Assembly: GCA_000442015.1 (NCBI GenBank)
Contig: KE561145.1
Span: 1 to 64,000, forward strand
Source: Rozella allomycis CSF55
Taxonomy: Eukaryota; Rozellomycota
DNA length: 64,000 bases
Direction of reading: 5' to 3'
Below, piece after piece: positions 23,358 through 33,689 of this stretch (the first letter of the stretch is position 1; each line of letters opens with the position of its first letter). The notes below the pieces were generated by a model that ran no database searches, was not told the origin of the DNA, and saw only the letters and a list, made by a program, of their open reading frames with translations. Made by a program: the position numbers and the translations under genes.

Positions 23358-24180
23358 ATGGGTATTAAATGACACTTTTAGTTATCAAGGTGCTTTGTTT
23401 AGTAGGATTTTTTCAAGACTCTTTGGTGAAAAAGAATATAGAATACTTATACTTGGATTAGACAATGCAGGAAAGACGACAATTCTATACAGACTGCAGG
23501 TAAAACTTATTACCATAATGAAACATTAGCTCGGAGAAGTTCTAAGTACAATTCCAAGTAATTTTTTCATTGTATGATTACAAAGCTATTGGATTTAATA
23601 TGGAAGTTCTTCAATACAAGAACCTAAAGTTTCAGGGTACTCATAGATATTATACTTCAAACAGTTTGGGATCTTGGCGGTCAATCGAGTATACGACCGT
23701 ACTGGCGTTGCTATTACGCCAATACTCAAGCCATTATATATGTGGTGGACAGCACAGATAAAGCCCGATTATCAGTTTCAAAAGCTGAGCTGATTTCAAT
23801 GTTGGAAGTAATTTACATCAGTTCTAAACACAAAGGAAGAAGAATTAAAGGATGCCGTTCTTTTAGTATTTGCAAATAAACAAGATTTGAACGGAGCAAT
23901 GTCCGTAGCTGAAGTTTCAGAAGGCTTGGGATTATCACTTTTGAGAAATAGACAGTGGTGCATATTCAAGACAAGTGCTATTAAGGGTGATGGTCTCACT
24001 GAAGGACTAGATTGGTAACTTTATACCAGAAGCATCAAATCTAGGCTTGTAAATGCAGTAACCGGTAATACACAAGAAGCTATAAACATTGCACCTGCAG
24101 TAGAATCAGTTGATCAAAATAATGACACTGAGGTTGTTGAGCAAGTCGAAGAACCTAAATTGGAAGTACCAACAGAATAA
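23358..24180 (+). CDS. ARL1: ARL1 small GTPase with acidic C-terminal extension
   Basis: A 28 nt intron right after ATGG gives the N-terminus [20 protein letters not shown], with glycine 2 for myristoylation. G-motifs are GLDNAGKTT, switch [36 protein letters not shown] and [20 protein letters not shown]. Introns of 28-30 nt fall throughout. This is an ARF-like GTPase of the ARL1 type, which recruits GRIP-domain golgins at the trans-Golgi (family knowledge). The odd feature is a ~40 residue acidic tail after DWL (for example [17 protein letters not shown] sequence) that ordinary ARL1 lacks; it is reached by a canonical 30 nt intron. Confidence 0.88.
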
Positions 24181-24305
24181 ATTGATATTACATAAAACTC
24201 TTATCAAAGATTATATTTATAAAGTAGCAAATATCAATTCTTATTTGGTTTCACATATGCCATCAAATCTATAAATAGTGTCACGATTTTCCGATATTTA
24301 TTCCA

Positions 24306-25126
24306 TGCCTTCGCAAGATCATCATGATAACGTTGATAGTTCTTCCTATACAATATCCCATTTAATGGAGGGTATTAAAATATAAATATACATCATAGAA
24401 ATCGGAAAAAGATTATCCCTTCGATCAGAGAGAGACGACCTTGTACAGAAAAACATTATAAAAGGCAAGTTTTAGAAATCCAAGATAAAAGGTAGACGAT
24501 AAAAAAATATCTTCTTCGATTGTTCAAGCCAAATTGTCACTAGAGAAAGAAAAGGAAAAGGAAAAACTCAATGGAAGAATCCAAAGGAGACCTTCCAAAG
24601 CAGAATTAGAGGAAAGAAATATTTTAATCCGTATGAGGATCATTTATCAATGATAGAGGACACAACCAGCACAGACCCATTAACCATTCGTAGAAAATCA
24701 TTTGAATTTAGACAAACGCAGTTAAAATCTTGCCTAAGAAAACGAATGGATAAAAACGAACTTCAAGAGAGAAATATTTTGAAAGGTATCGACTATCATT
24801 TGCTTAAAATAGACACAAAAACGGATCCAGCATTGGCATCAGCTTCGGCTAAACTAATTCGCGCACAGCTAGAGAATTCTTTAGAAAATAAAATGCAACA
24901 TAGACCAACTCCTGAATCTATTGCCAAAATCTTGGGATTCAAAGATGTTGTAGAGGTTTTACCTACCTACAGAGCTGATGACTACAATAGAAAAGTTGAT
25001 GACAATGTCACATTCAAAATGCTAACCCCGAAACTAAAGCAAGAAATAAGAGAAGAATTAAATCAATACAAGAGAGAAGAGATGATAGTTCATGAAGAAA
25101 GTGTAGCTAATACGGCTTTTCATTAA
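24306..25126 (+). CDS. PHACTR-like RPEL-repeat protein (actin and PP1 binding)
   Basis: Exons from ATG 24306 (MPSQDHHDNVDSSSY). Several RPEL-type repeats are visible: GKRLSLRSERDDLVQKNIIK, RRPSKAELEERNIL, LRKRMDKNELQERNILKG and one near HRPTPESIAKIL. The C-terminus reads KLKQEIREELNQYKREEM and VHEESVANTAFH, closely resembling the PP1-binding tail of PHACTR proteins (IRKELNEFKxxEMEVHEESRxxTRFH). RPEL motifs bind G-actin. The combination supports a phosphatase and actin regulator. Introns are 27 and 26 nt plus one 64 nt interval (24465-24528) with a gc donor. Confidence 0.78.
24465..24528 (+). other. 64 nt intron or two abutting introns with gc donor
   Basis: 24465 begins gcaagt. An AG at 24491 is directly followed by gtagac, and the final AG is at 24528. 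Only removal of all 64 nt gives the in-frame join to AKLSLEKEKEKEK. 27 + 37 nt would again leave a zero-length exon. Confidence 0.5.
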
Positions 25127-25185
25127 AGCTTAAATAAACTTTTTGCGCTCTTCATTTTCTTTTTTCTCAAACGTTGAGACCAAAC

Positions 25186-25908
25186 ATGTCCACAACGACA
25201 TTGAAAATTGGAAAAACTAAAGCCGTTATGTCCTTAAAGTTGATCTCATCAGAAAAACAAAACTATTTAAAAATGGCTTCATCCATCAACCCGCGCTTGG
25301 AAATAATCTTAATAACACTGCTTAGAAAAAGGTTACACCCTTTAGGATGGAAAATATTTCAAAGTGAGGATAGCCAATGCACCATATCCAATATTTACTA
25401 CAAAAATTTAAAGCTAGGAATAATTGTTGACTTTAAAATAAAGGGAGTTCCTTTGCCAATACTGAATGAGGCTATAAATAGGGTGGAATTTCAAAAGGCT
25501 CTAAAAATGAAATTGGACAAACTAATTAAGATTGAAATCAATTCTTTAGTGAAAGCAAGGGCTCATCTATTTTCAAAATTTGGTAACAAAAATGGCCGGA
25601 CAAAATTAGATAATGACCGTTTAAATCTATTTCTCTTTGACATTATGGTTGAAAGTATGACCGAGTTGGCGATGACATGTAATATTGATACCAGCAAGAA
25701 TGATATTACGAATGTTCTAAGACGACAATTTGGCGCCACATGCTCAACTGATTCATTTGACTTTATCTGCAGCTCATCCGATGGGTTTGAATCGATGGGC
25801 TTATCTGATGAATTTAACTCTGTAGTTCTCACCGAGGACGAAAATGATTTTGAAAGTGTTTTAAGTGACGATAAAGACGCCTTTAAAGAAATATCATTTG
25901 ATGAATAA
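25186..25908 (+). CDS. Unknown protein with acidic C-terminus
   Basis: Single exon, 240 residues from ATG 25186 (MSTTTLKIGKTKAVMSLKLI). The N-terminal ~120 residues look folded, with alternating hydrophobics (LEIILITLLRKRLHPLGWKI, LKLGIIVDFKIKGVPLPIL). The middle is basic and helical. The last ~60 residues are strongly acidic (LTEDENDFESVLSDDKDAF). No signal peptide or membrane segment is seen and no family is recognised. The gene lies between the PHACTR-like gene (59 bp upstream) and a convergent membrane-protein gene. Confidence 0.7.
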   Translation: MSTTTLKIGKTKAVMSLKLISSEKQNYLKMASSINPRLEIILITLLRKRLHPLGWKIFQSEDSQCTISNIYYKNLKLGIIVDFKIKGVPLPILNEAINRVEFQKALKMKLDKLIKIEINSLVKARAHLFSKFGNKNGRTKLDNDRLNLFLFDIMVESMTELAMTCNIDTSKNDITNVLRRQFGATCSTDSFDFICSSSDGFESMGLSDEFNSVVLTEDENDFESVLSDDKDAFKEISFDE

Positions 25909-25953
25909 ATAGACTTTGTTAATGTAAATTTTTGTCTCTCAGTCTCTTTTTTA

Positions 25954-27079
25954 TTACTTTGAATTCCATAGTCCTAAGAGAATTCCAATGATTACAATGA
26001 TTATTGAGAGTAACACTGAAAAGGGACCAAAAGTCGAAATAATGCCTAAATTAGATAAACGATGTAAAATTACAGAATGAAAGGAATGCTGGAATTGAAA
26101 ATCTGGCCATTTTATTCAAATCTTCTAATTGGAATGCTACAGTCGCAATGACATTATCTCTATGATTTTTAGTTGAAATAGTTTTTAATAACAAGACTAT
26201 CTCCGTTAATGATATTATTTCGCGGAATTTATTCTTTATCGGAAGACAAAAATCAGGTTCGCCGTTTAGAGAAATAATTTGGAGCTGTAATTGCTTTTTG
26301 AAGGCCAATATTTGATTAGCAGTAATAGAATCTTTTAATAAGTCCACTTTTATCGATTCCATCAATTTAAAGTAATCTTTTTTGAATTCGTCCAAAATCA
26401 AGTCAAGAAGATCCTTCAACTCTGTAAGAATTATAGATGCACAGTTTACCCAATTTCGAAGACAAGTTCAGCTCAGATAAAATATCCAAATTGGTGAAAT
26501 TAAACGTAATTAAAAGGTTATGAGATGACGAATATTGAAACAATTTTCCATGCTGGTCAATTATACTCCTCCAGTTTAAGGAATTTGTGAATAACTATTT
26601 TGAAACTATCATGAGTTTACATGAATAATAAATTCTTTTTCATCATCGTTTGGATTTTCAAGATGCAGCCATGCGGCGTTTTCTGGATTGTCAATTAAGG
26701 TTATGAAAGAAAAGTGCCCGGAATCAAGCTCTTCAAAACTTTCTGCTTGCAAAAATCCTGATATGGGCGTATAAAATGTTATCCTATTGTATTTTAGGGT
26801 GACGTTTTGAGATTTTGGCATAGAAATGCCCATTCCGTCTTTGAAAGCCTTAAGAGATTCCACTGCCCATTCACGCTTGATACGTGAATCGGTAAAAACA
26901 TTTTTATTCAAAACATCGACTATTGGTTCATTTGATACTAAATTCTGGATTGCAGCGGTTAAGGGGAAGGAGGAAGGATCAGGAGTTTGAGACAGAAAAT
27001 TTGGAAATTTAATGTGAGGATGTTTAGAGAAAGATGATTTGGGTCTATTTGGCGAAGAATCCAAAGAACTTTCAAGCAT
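25954..27079 (-). CDS. Unknown protein with C-terminal transmembrane hairpin
   Basis: Two overlapping reading frames (stop at 26609, a possible ATG at 26612) are really one gene. A 26 nt intron joins EKEFIIH to LFTNSLNWRSIIDQHGKLF; further introns (about 26 and 28 nt) lead to the C-terminus. The ~350 residue protein has a disordered proline- and serine-rich start (MLESSLDSSPNRPKSS), a mixed alpha/beta middle (NPENAAWLHLENPNDDE), a helical region, then two hydrophobic segments (RFSIPAFLSFCIISTF and VLLSIIIVIIGILLGLW) ending NSK. The order vaguely recalls CorA/MRS2 channels, but the GMN motif is absent. I do not assign it. Confidence 0.65.
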
Positions 27080-27141
27080 TAAAATGAAACAACCAAAATT
27101 CTGAAATTTATGAAAATAAAATTGAAAAGAAAAACATTAGA

Positions 27142-29003
27142 TTAGGACTGTCTAAACCAATAAACTAATTGTTCGGCGGATATTCTTTGCGAGGGATTTG
27201 GATCTAGCATTTTTGTGATTAGAGTTAAAAGTTCAGGCGATCGATCAACTTCGAAGGGTATCTGAGAAAAATCACCCGTCCGCAGCTTTCTCCATTCTTC
27301 ACCTTCGGAAGGTAATTCGATGTTTGAAGCGACTTCTAGAGCAATCAATCCAATGCTATCTTAAATAATTAGTTAATTTTACCTAAATATATCTGCAGGT
27401 TTATCGTAAAAGCCTTCAAGAATTTCAGGCGCGATATAAAATTTGTCACCTTCCGTGTCTACTGTGCTCAACTTTTCAACTCAAATGTACTATTTTACCT
27501 CGGAATCTTGACAAGAAAGGCCAAAGTCTCCTATCCTGAATCGATAGTCGCCGTCAATTAATATATTGGCGGGTTTGATATCGAAGTGAATGACTCCCGA
27601 CTGATGAATATGATAAATTCCCTACTTTCCGACTCAGTACATTATTACCTCTGCCAAGTCCGAAAGGATTCTGTATATTTCTTGTTCTGAAAAAAATCCG
27701 CCCTGCAGAATTCGTTTGTTCATTAAGGTTTCTAATCTAAAAATTTCCTAATACATTCAAAATTACGTTCCATTTGGGTATAATTCTGTTTCGATGTAAA
27801 GATAGCCATATTGTTCCCAGCTAGATAGTATTCTGACAATGTTTGGATGTCCACAAACTAACCAGAGATTTTCGACTTCTTCAAGATGTTTCAGCCTAAT
27901 TTTTGTATGACTGACCCTGGTTACCTGTCACACAACCCCTGAAATGGAGTTCGAGTTTTCTTTACAGNCCCCTGAAATGGAGTACGAGTTTTCTTTACAG
28001 CCGAAAATAAGCCATCGTCCCTTCGCCTTGTTTTATAGACATCGGCAAAAGAACCACTACCAAGGGACTCTACTATTTCGTAATGTGTAAGAAAATAGTC
28101 CTCCTTGTCATTGAAATCGCAATTCAAGAGTTCGTTCCGATCTTTCTGGGAGAAAAAGTGTTTATCGAGTATGTGGGGAAACATAGTTCGCCAAATAAAG
28201 ATTGACGAAGAAACGCCTCGCATTTCAGAAGAAAAGTTTTGCTTCTCATCGTTACGAGTAAAAAGTAATAAAGGAGACATTGCCATTTCGTTCTCGTCAT
28301 TATCGTTGTCATCAAATATCATGGAATTTCTGTCATCGTCTTCCCTTATCGGTGATGAATAAAGATTAAACGATTTTCTTTGGTCTAAAGGCGACGAAGG
28401 TGAGGCTGGTGATTGTTGAGGATCAAAGGGTGGAGATGACGATCTGACGTATAGAGGAGTTTGAAAAATATTATGTGCATGTCCAGGATGCGGAGTACTA
28501 GGATTAGGAGAACCATCTTCATCTGTTTGCTCTTCTTCTATTCCTGGCCTTCTTATTGCTTGTGACTCAAAAACATCTTCGACCCACTTGTTATTCTCTG
28601 GGGCTTTTGATAATAGCGAGTTCCTTCTCGGCGTACCAATACTCTGTTTAATAGTTGATTGCACAATCTGTGGTGTATACTGCAATAAAACTTTGCTGTG
28701 CATTTTCTTTGATGGTGTATTCGGTGTTGGAGTAGAAGCTTCTGAAGTCTTTCCAAGTAATCGCGTTTTCTTGGACAAAAATCCCGTGGATCGGAACGCT
28801 AAAGGATCTGGCTTAATTCCTTTCCATGTAGGTGTAGCATCAGGTGATATATTATTACTCGGCATTGAAAGGCGTCTTGCAAAAGGACTAGCACCAGATA
28901 TCTGCGAGCAGGTATTTTCCTTATTTTCCCAAAATAATTCTGAATCTTTTCCTTTGTTAGAAAACGGCGAAAACTCGTCTGTTGCTGGTTGTGTTAACGT
29001 CAT
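27142..29003 (-). CDS. WEE1: Wee1-family protein kinase
   Basis: A long phospho-site-rich N-terminus (from MTLTQPATDEFSPFSNKGK, with many S/T-P) precedes the kinase domain: HYEIVESLGSGSFADVYKTR, AVKK, then over short introns LKHLEEVENLWLVCGHPNIV, GVIHFDIKPANILI, RIGDFGLS, YIAPEILEGFYDKPADIF and SIGLIALEVASNIELP. The HxDIKPANI plus GDFGL and ASNIELP pattern is Wee1/Myt1-like; the N-terminal layout suits Wee1. It phosphorylates CDK1 to hold cells in G2. An N at 27968 sits between two near-identical 32-mers inside the exon after AVKK, so about 11 residues are probably duplicated artificially. Confidence 0.85.
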
Positions 29004-29487
29004 GAAATTTCAGGGGTAGTTTCCCGCCATTTTTGTTAAGCCAAAAGAGTCTTCAAATGAAGCTCATATTTTCAAAAATGAACATAAAAATGCAATTTAA
29101 TTTCATGGCACGAAAATTATGGGCCAAAAATGTATTTTCTTAGCTTTACATTATCTATTTGCATTGCGTCTTTCTATACACGCAGAATTAGTGTAAGATA
29201 GGTGCTTTTCGATAATATACAAGTCTTGCTGCCGTTTTCTCTACTTTCGTTAGAGGTGCAAGGCTTGTGACTGGGAAAATTCATAAAGTTCTAGATCCAA
29301 TCAAGTACACGATTGCAATATATACGTATAAATTTTATTTAATGTATTCATATAACTCCATAATTCCATTCGCTTATTTTAACACGCGTTTTTATCTTAA
29401 TTTCTATTCGTAAATGACCGTTGGGTCCTTTAGTAATTCATTTGTAAATCGTGTGTATTGGAAAGTCAATATCAATAGTGCAATATA
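29004..29487. other. Intergenic region with nested hairpin
   Basis: 484 bp between the Wee1 start and the rhomboid-like start (divergent), so it contains both promoters. The one structure seen is an 11-bp inverted repeat (29219-29229 with 29258-29268, one G-U type mismatch) enclosing a 5-bp stem with a 7-nt loop (29239-29255). No coding frame, tRNA box pair or known snRNA motif was recognised. Confidence 0.4.
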
Positions 29488-30453
29488 ATGTTTGCAGTAT
29501 TGCTTCTGAAATATAAATTGATGACTGATGTTGATTTCCATTGTCGCCAGCCACAAAGCTTTATAGAGAGATTCGAGATGATTTGTAACTACAGAATTGC
29601 ACCTATTTTGAAGAATCCTTATGCAGGAGCAACTATTATGAAGAGAAATATGTCTATATTGTCTGGTCTCGTTTTTACAACTTCGGCTACAATGTCCTCT
29701 TTTATGATTGCAGGAATGGCTGAAAGAATGGGATCGAAATATCCAAAGTATCGCTTGCGTGAAATTAAAGCGCCGCCAAATATTAAATCTCTTATTCATT
29801 CAAGCACCAATTTAATAACAGACATAAAACAAAAATTCAATTATCTTTCATCGTCAGAAAAGATTGCGGGAAGTATTATTTTATTGAATTCTGTCGTATT
29901 TTTGTTGTGGCAATTCCCATCTATGCAAGTTTCGATGTTTAGCAATATGGTCAATTATAAATCGGCAAAAGTGTATACATTATTGACGAATATATTCAGT
30001 CAAAGAGATTTTATTAGTTTTGCAATTACCAATTATGTTCTTTGGGGCAATATTCAAGATATGGTGAATTTCCACATGGGAAAACATCAGTTTCTTGCAT
30101 TTTACATGAGTTCTGGGGTTATTGCATCTTATTTATCATATTTGCTCAAAGTAACAGCGGGCCTTGGAAGTTTTGCTTCAGGGCCTTATTCATCATTGTT
30201 TGCATTGTTTGGCTATCTATCCGAGACCAATAAAAATAGCTATGTATCATTGTTTGGATTTGGATCTTTTAGAATGCAGAATCTATTTTGGATTTTCATG
30301 GGAATAGATTTGTTTTCTTTGATGGGACTATTTACAATTTCTCTTGGAAGTAGCGGGTCATTTTTCGGCGGTCTCTTTGGAGTCTTATACGCCAGGTATT
30401 TCCAACGATATTTGTGGGATTATCGACATAAATATTTGAAATTCTTTAAATAA
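29488..30453 (+). CDS. PARL/Pcp1-like rhomboid, probably catalytically inactive
   Basis: The body follows mitochondrial rhomboids of the PARL type: EKIAGSIILLNSVVFLLWQF, NYVLWGNIQDMVNFHMGKHQ, FLAFYMSSGVIASYLSYLLK, then SFASGPYSSLFALFGYLSE, and SGSFFGGLFGVLYARYFQRY. In active PARL the last block reads HLGGALFG; here the catalytic histidine position is serine. The serine block GASG is altered to FASG or GPYS, depending on alignment. The likely result is a pseudoprotease in the inner mitochondrial membrane. The N-terminus is uncertain: ATG 29488, 29521 or a later methionine are all possible, and an extra intron near 29497 cannot be excluded. Confidence 0.7.
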   Translation: MFAVLLLKYKLMTDVDFHCRQPQSFIERFEMICNYRIAPILKNPYAGATIMKRNMSILSGLVFTTSATMSSFMIAGMAERMGSKYPKYRLREIKAPPNIKSLIHSSTNLITDIKQKFNYLSSSEKIAGSIILLNSVVFLLWQFPSMQVSMFSNMVNYKSAKVYTLLTNIFSQRDFISFAITNYVLWGNIQDMVNFHMGKHQFLAFYMSSGVIASYLSYLLKVTAGLGSFASGPYSSLFALFGYLSETNKNSYVSLFGFGSFRMQNLFWIFMGIDLFSLMGLFTISLGSSGSFFGGLFGVLYARYFQRYLWDYRHKYLKFFK

Positions 30454-30494
30454 AGATTTAAAGTGATTGAAATTGCGCTTTATATTTATTTATG

Positions 30495-31373
30495 CTAAAA
30501 GGTTTCATTGTCAATTTCTGGGTCTTGAGGTATTTCAAATCCATCCTAAAATCTAGAGAACATTCATACATACCTCAACTTTGTATAGTATAGATTGAAT
30601 TTTCTTTAACAATAAATTATTGGGATCATTCTGTTCACATTCTTGTACTTCTATTTCCACGTCTCTCAATTTTTGATAATAAAAATTGCGTTCTTTTTCC
30701 AGCGCTTGATTGACCTGTTGAAGTTTTTGGATTTGATGTTTTAACACTTCTAAAATTTGTGCGCTATGGTTTGATGGCCGGTTAGCAGAGTTTATCGATT
30801 TAGGCCTGCCAAAAAGTTTCGCATCTGATATATTCGAATTGCTTCGAGATCCTGGGTTGCATTAGCAAAAATATTACTTGATTCTTTTAGTTTGGAAAGT
30901 TTGATGGAAGAAACAATACCTTCAGAGCATAATTTTCTTCTTTCTGATGGATTATATTCCCTTGTTGGAGGATGAATATCAAAAAACCGTTTAAACCATT
31001 GTGTGAATTCCTGTTGAAAAGATTGTAGTTTATTACAAAGTTATCTTGAAACTTCATCTTTGCCAATCTTTCTATTGGAATTGGCTTTATCATGAAACTG
31101 TCAAGTTTACTTTTTGAATTCTGTGTTGCAGAAAAGAATTTTGTAGAATTTTATAGTTTTGAATGATTTCATAATCTAAAATGGTATCAAATTTAATCTT
31201 TTGCATTGGAACATCCCCTATGCTTAGGCATGGCTAGAAGTACCGTAAATAGAATCTATAATTTGACAATACGCTGCACCATTGCCTAACTGTTCAATTC
31301 TTGTATAATTGAGATCTAAGAGATTGTTTATCCACTGTAGCAAATCGGTTCTGCTCAGGTCTGTATTTGACAT
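30495..31373 (-). CDS. BIM1: EB1/Bim1 microtubule plus-end binding protein
   Basis: The start is MSNTDLSRTDLLQWINNLLD. The calponin-homology domain continues NYTRIEQLGNGAAYCQIIDS, IYGDVPMQKIKF, then PIPIERLAKMKFQDNF and EFTQWFKRFFD. A serine-rich linker leads to the EB1 C-terminal coil: LEKERNFYYQKLRDVEIEVQ, LLLKKIQSILYKVE. Five introns of 26-28 nt are used. The protein ends DNETF, an acidic stretch with a final aromatic residue, comparable to the EEY/F tail that recruits CAP-Gly partners. Complete and normal in length (about 250 residues). Confidence 0.92.
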
Positions 31374-31500
31374 GAAAATATAAACAAAAGTGAGGTTCTT
31401 TGATATATAAAAGGAAATGTTGTATGAATTTATTGAGATGTTTAAAAGAGATGAATTGAAATCATAAAAATCTCGTAAATGACCCTTGTAACTCGTTGGA

Positions 31501-33616
31501 ATGGGCTTCCTTGCAGTGATTGATGCAGCAATTTTCAAGAATGTTGTCGGTATAATAATGGAGATGATTTTATTTAGACAATATTCCGGTGTCTATTTTA
31601 AAATATGTTCCAAAAAACGAGAGTTTGGACAAGATTTATGTCTTTAATGGTTCTAATAGTTCCAGTCAAGATTCTCTGGTTCAAAATATGTCGAGTGAAA
31701 TGACTCTTTTGGAAGTGGCAGGTATAGAATGTGTTTGAAGCTGAGTAGGTGTTTTGATGGGACATACGAATGTTGCTTATCAAGTGATATTGTTTTCAGA
31801 AGATAGGGAATTTAGAAGGTTGTTTTATAGCATGAATAAAAGATTGATTTGGGTTAAATTTAATAAAGATCAAGAGAATGAGAGTATCTTTAATGTAAAG
31901 TATGCCAAGGCAGTGGCAGAGCCAAAGGATAAAGTTGAAGAAAAAGTTGTGAAAGATCAAGATGTGAAAGAAAAAGATGTGAAAGAACAAGATGTAGATG
32001 AAAAAGTTGTAGAAGAAAAGCTCAAGAAGGGCGTAGAGAAGAAGAAAGTAGAAGAAGGTGAAAAGATCAAGAGTGAACAGACTAAAGCTAAGAATGAACA
32101 GATTAGCAATGAAAAAATAAATTCTGAAAAAATTAATTCTGAAAAGATTGAAAAAGAAATTGAAATAAAAATTGAAAAGAATAAAACAAGAGATGAAAAA
32201 CCTTTGATAAGAGATGAAAAACCTTTGATGGTTGTTAACATGAATGCTGGACACATGATAAACTTGCAAACACCAAAGAAAACAAATAGATTTGCAAGAT
32301 CCTTTTTGGAATTAATTTTTGTAGATTTATATTTCTGTTTAAAAGGAAATAAAATAAAAAAGAAAGATTTTATTCAAAAATTGGGAAAATACGAAACTGC
32401 AATTAAAGATGCGATGCTTTCAACAGAAGAATTCTTCAATTGCCTTGAAAAAAGTCGTTTGATTTCTGAAATTAATGAATTTATTGAATTTTCAGATATT
32501 TCAAACACAAAAACTTTAAAAATGTTTGAAAGAATCGCAAATATTTTCAAATCTAAAAAATCTGCTTCTTTTCATTTCATCACTGAAAAAATTTCTTATA
32601 CTTATGTGAACCAGATTCTCGGGTTTAACAAAATTGATGAATTTATAAAATATCTTTGTGAGTGCCAGATCTTAGATCAATACAAAAGCCACTATTTACC
32701 GGGAATTGGGATGAAGAGAAAATTGAAAGAAAATGAAGAAAAGATTACGAGAGAAGAAGAAAATAAAGATGTAAAACTTGAAGAAAATAAAGATGTAAAA
32801 GTCAATGAAAAGATTGAAGAAAAGAGAGAAAATTTGATTGGAAAATATTCAACTAGAAGAAGAAAATTGAATGATGAAGATTTGAGAAAAGTTATTCAAA
32901 CTTTAACGATTCATTCTTTTGATAACACTGGAAACGTCCATCGTTCAGTTTTAGAAAATCTCTTGTTGGATTTTGAGCCAGAAATAAAATATCTCGGATT
33001 TAACAACATCCACAGTGTAATTGATTATCTTTTAAATTCAAAATTAATTCTAGAAAATTCCAAAGGAATTCTTTCTTTAAATTCTTTTGAAATTCATTCA
33101 TCAACCCTGGACTTTTTAAATTCAGATAAAAAGCCAAAAGAAATTTTAAAAGAATTAGAAAAATTTCAAATTGATAAAAATAGACTTTCAAATCTTTCTT
33201 CTTCTTTTTCTTCCAAATCTTTTAAAAGAAATGATCTATTGGTGCACTCAGCCACATATTTCCTTTTGAAAAATCCACTTTCAAAAGAATCTTTTCTCAA
33301 TTATTTAAATCTAAAGTTTTTTAATCACATTTCAAATAACAAAGAAAAGGTTTTTGATCGTCTAGTTGAATTAGATTTGATTCTCTTTGATTCTTCTTCA
33401 AACCAAGTCATGCTTAATGATGATTCTAATCTTCTCGTTCGCTTGCTGAATCTTTTAGAAAACGATCCTGAAGGTGGCGCATTGGAGTTTTCTAAATTTA
33501 ATTTCTCAAGCCACAAAGAATTTCTGAAATTTACCCGCGAAATTTCCCAAAAAATTGAATCTCTTTTAAATGAAGGTGATGAAAATAATCATCAGGAAGA
33601 AAATAAATACAATTAA
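31501..33616 (+). CDS. Divergent NYN-like (PIN-fold RNase) protein with winged-helix-like repeats
   Basis: Two short introns (28 and 27 nt) link a cryptic N-terminus, ATG 31501, to the long exon. The first ~100 residues fit an NYN/LabA PIN fold: FLAVIDAAIFKNVV (first strand with aspartate), IYVFNGSNSSSQDS, and VILFSEDREFRRLFYSMNKR, resembling the conserved SxDxDFxxLxxxL block. A KEKE-rich linker follows (repeats like DVKEKDVKEQDV). Then come at least three repeats, each with a short helix, LGF/LNL, a helix and a hydrophobic pair (ILGFNKIDEFIKYLCECQIL; YLGFNNIHSVIDYLLNSKLI; YLNLKFFNHISNNKEKVFDR), recalling LOTUS/OST-HTH winged helices. The assignment is by pattern and moderate. Confidence 0.5.
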
Positions 33617-33689
33617 TCAATGATTTTTATTATTTTTATGTATTATTTGGAAAATTTGACAGGTAAAATGCGTCTGGTAATGTTTTCTA

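Noticed and set aside
26609-26612. ATGA-type overlap suggesting two operon-like genes on the minus strand
   Set aside because: A 26 nt gt-ag intron spanning the stop joins both frames into one protein; the overlap is accidental.
25954-27079. CorA/MRS2 magnesium channel
   Set aside because: Two C-terminal TM segments and a tryptophan-containing NP motif fit loosely, but the GMN motif is missing.
29219-29268. Second tRNA gene
   Set aside because: The anticodon-like arm is present, but acceptor stem, D-arm and T-arm with B box are absent.
31796-32269. Minus-strand hydrophobic frame opposite the KEKE region
   Set aside because: It is the mirror of lysine/glutamate codons in the NYN gene, not a gene.
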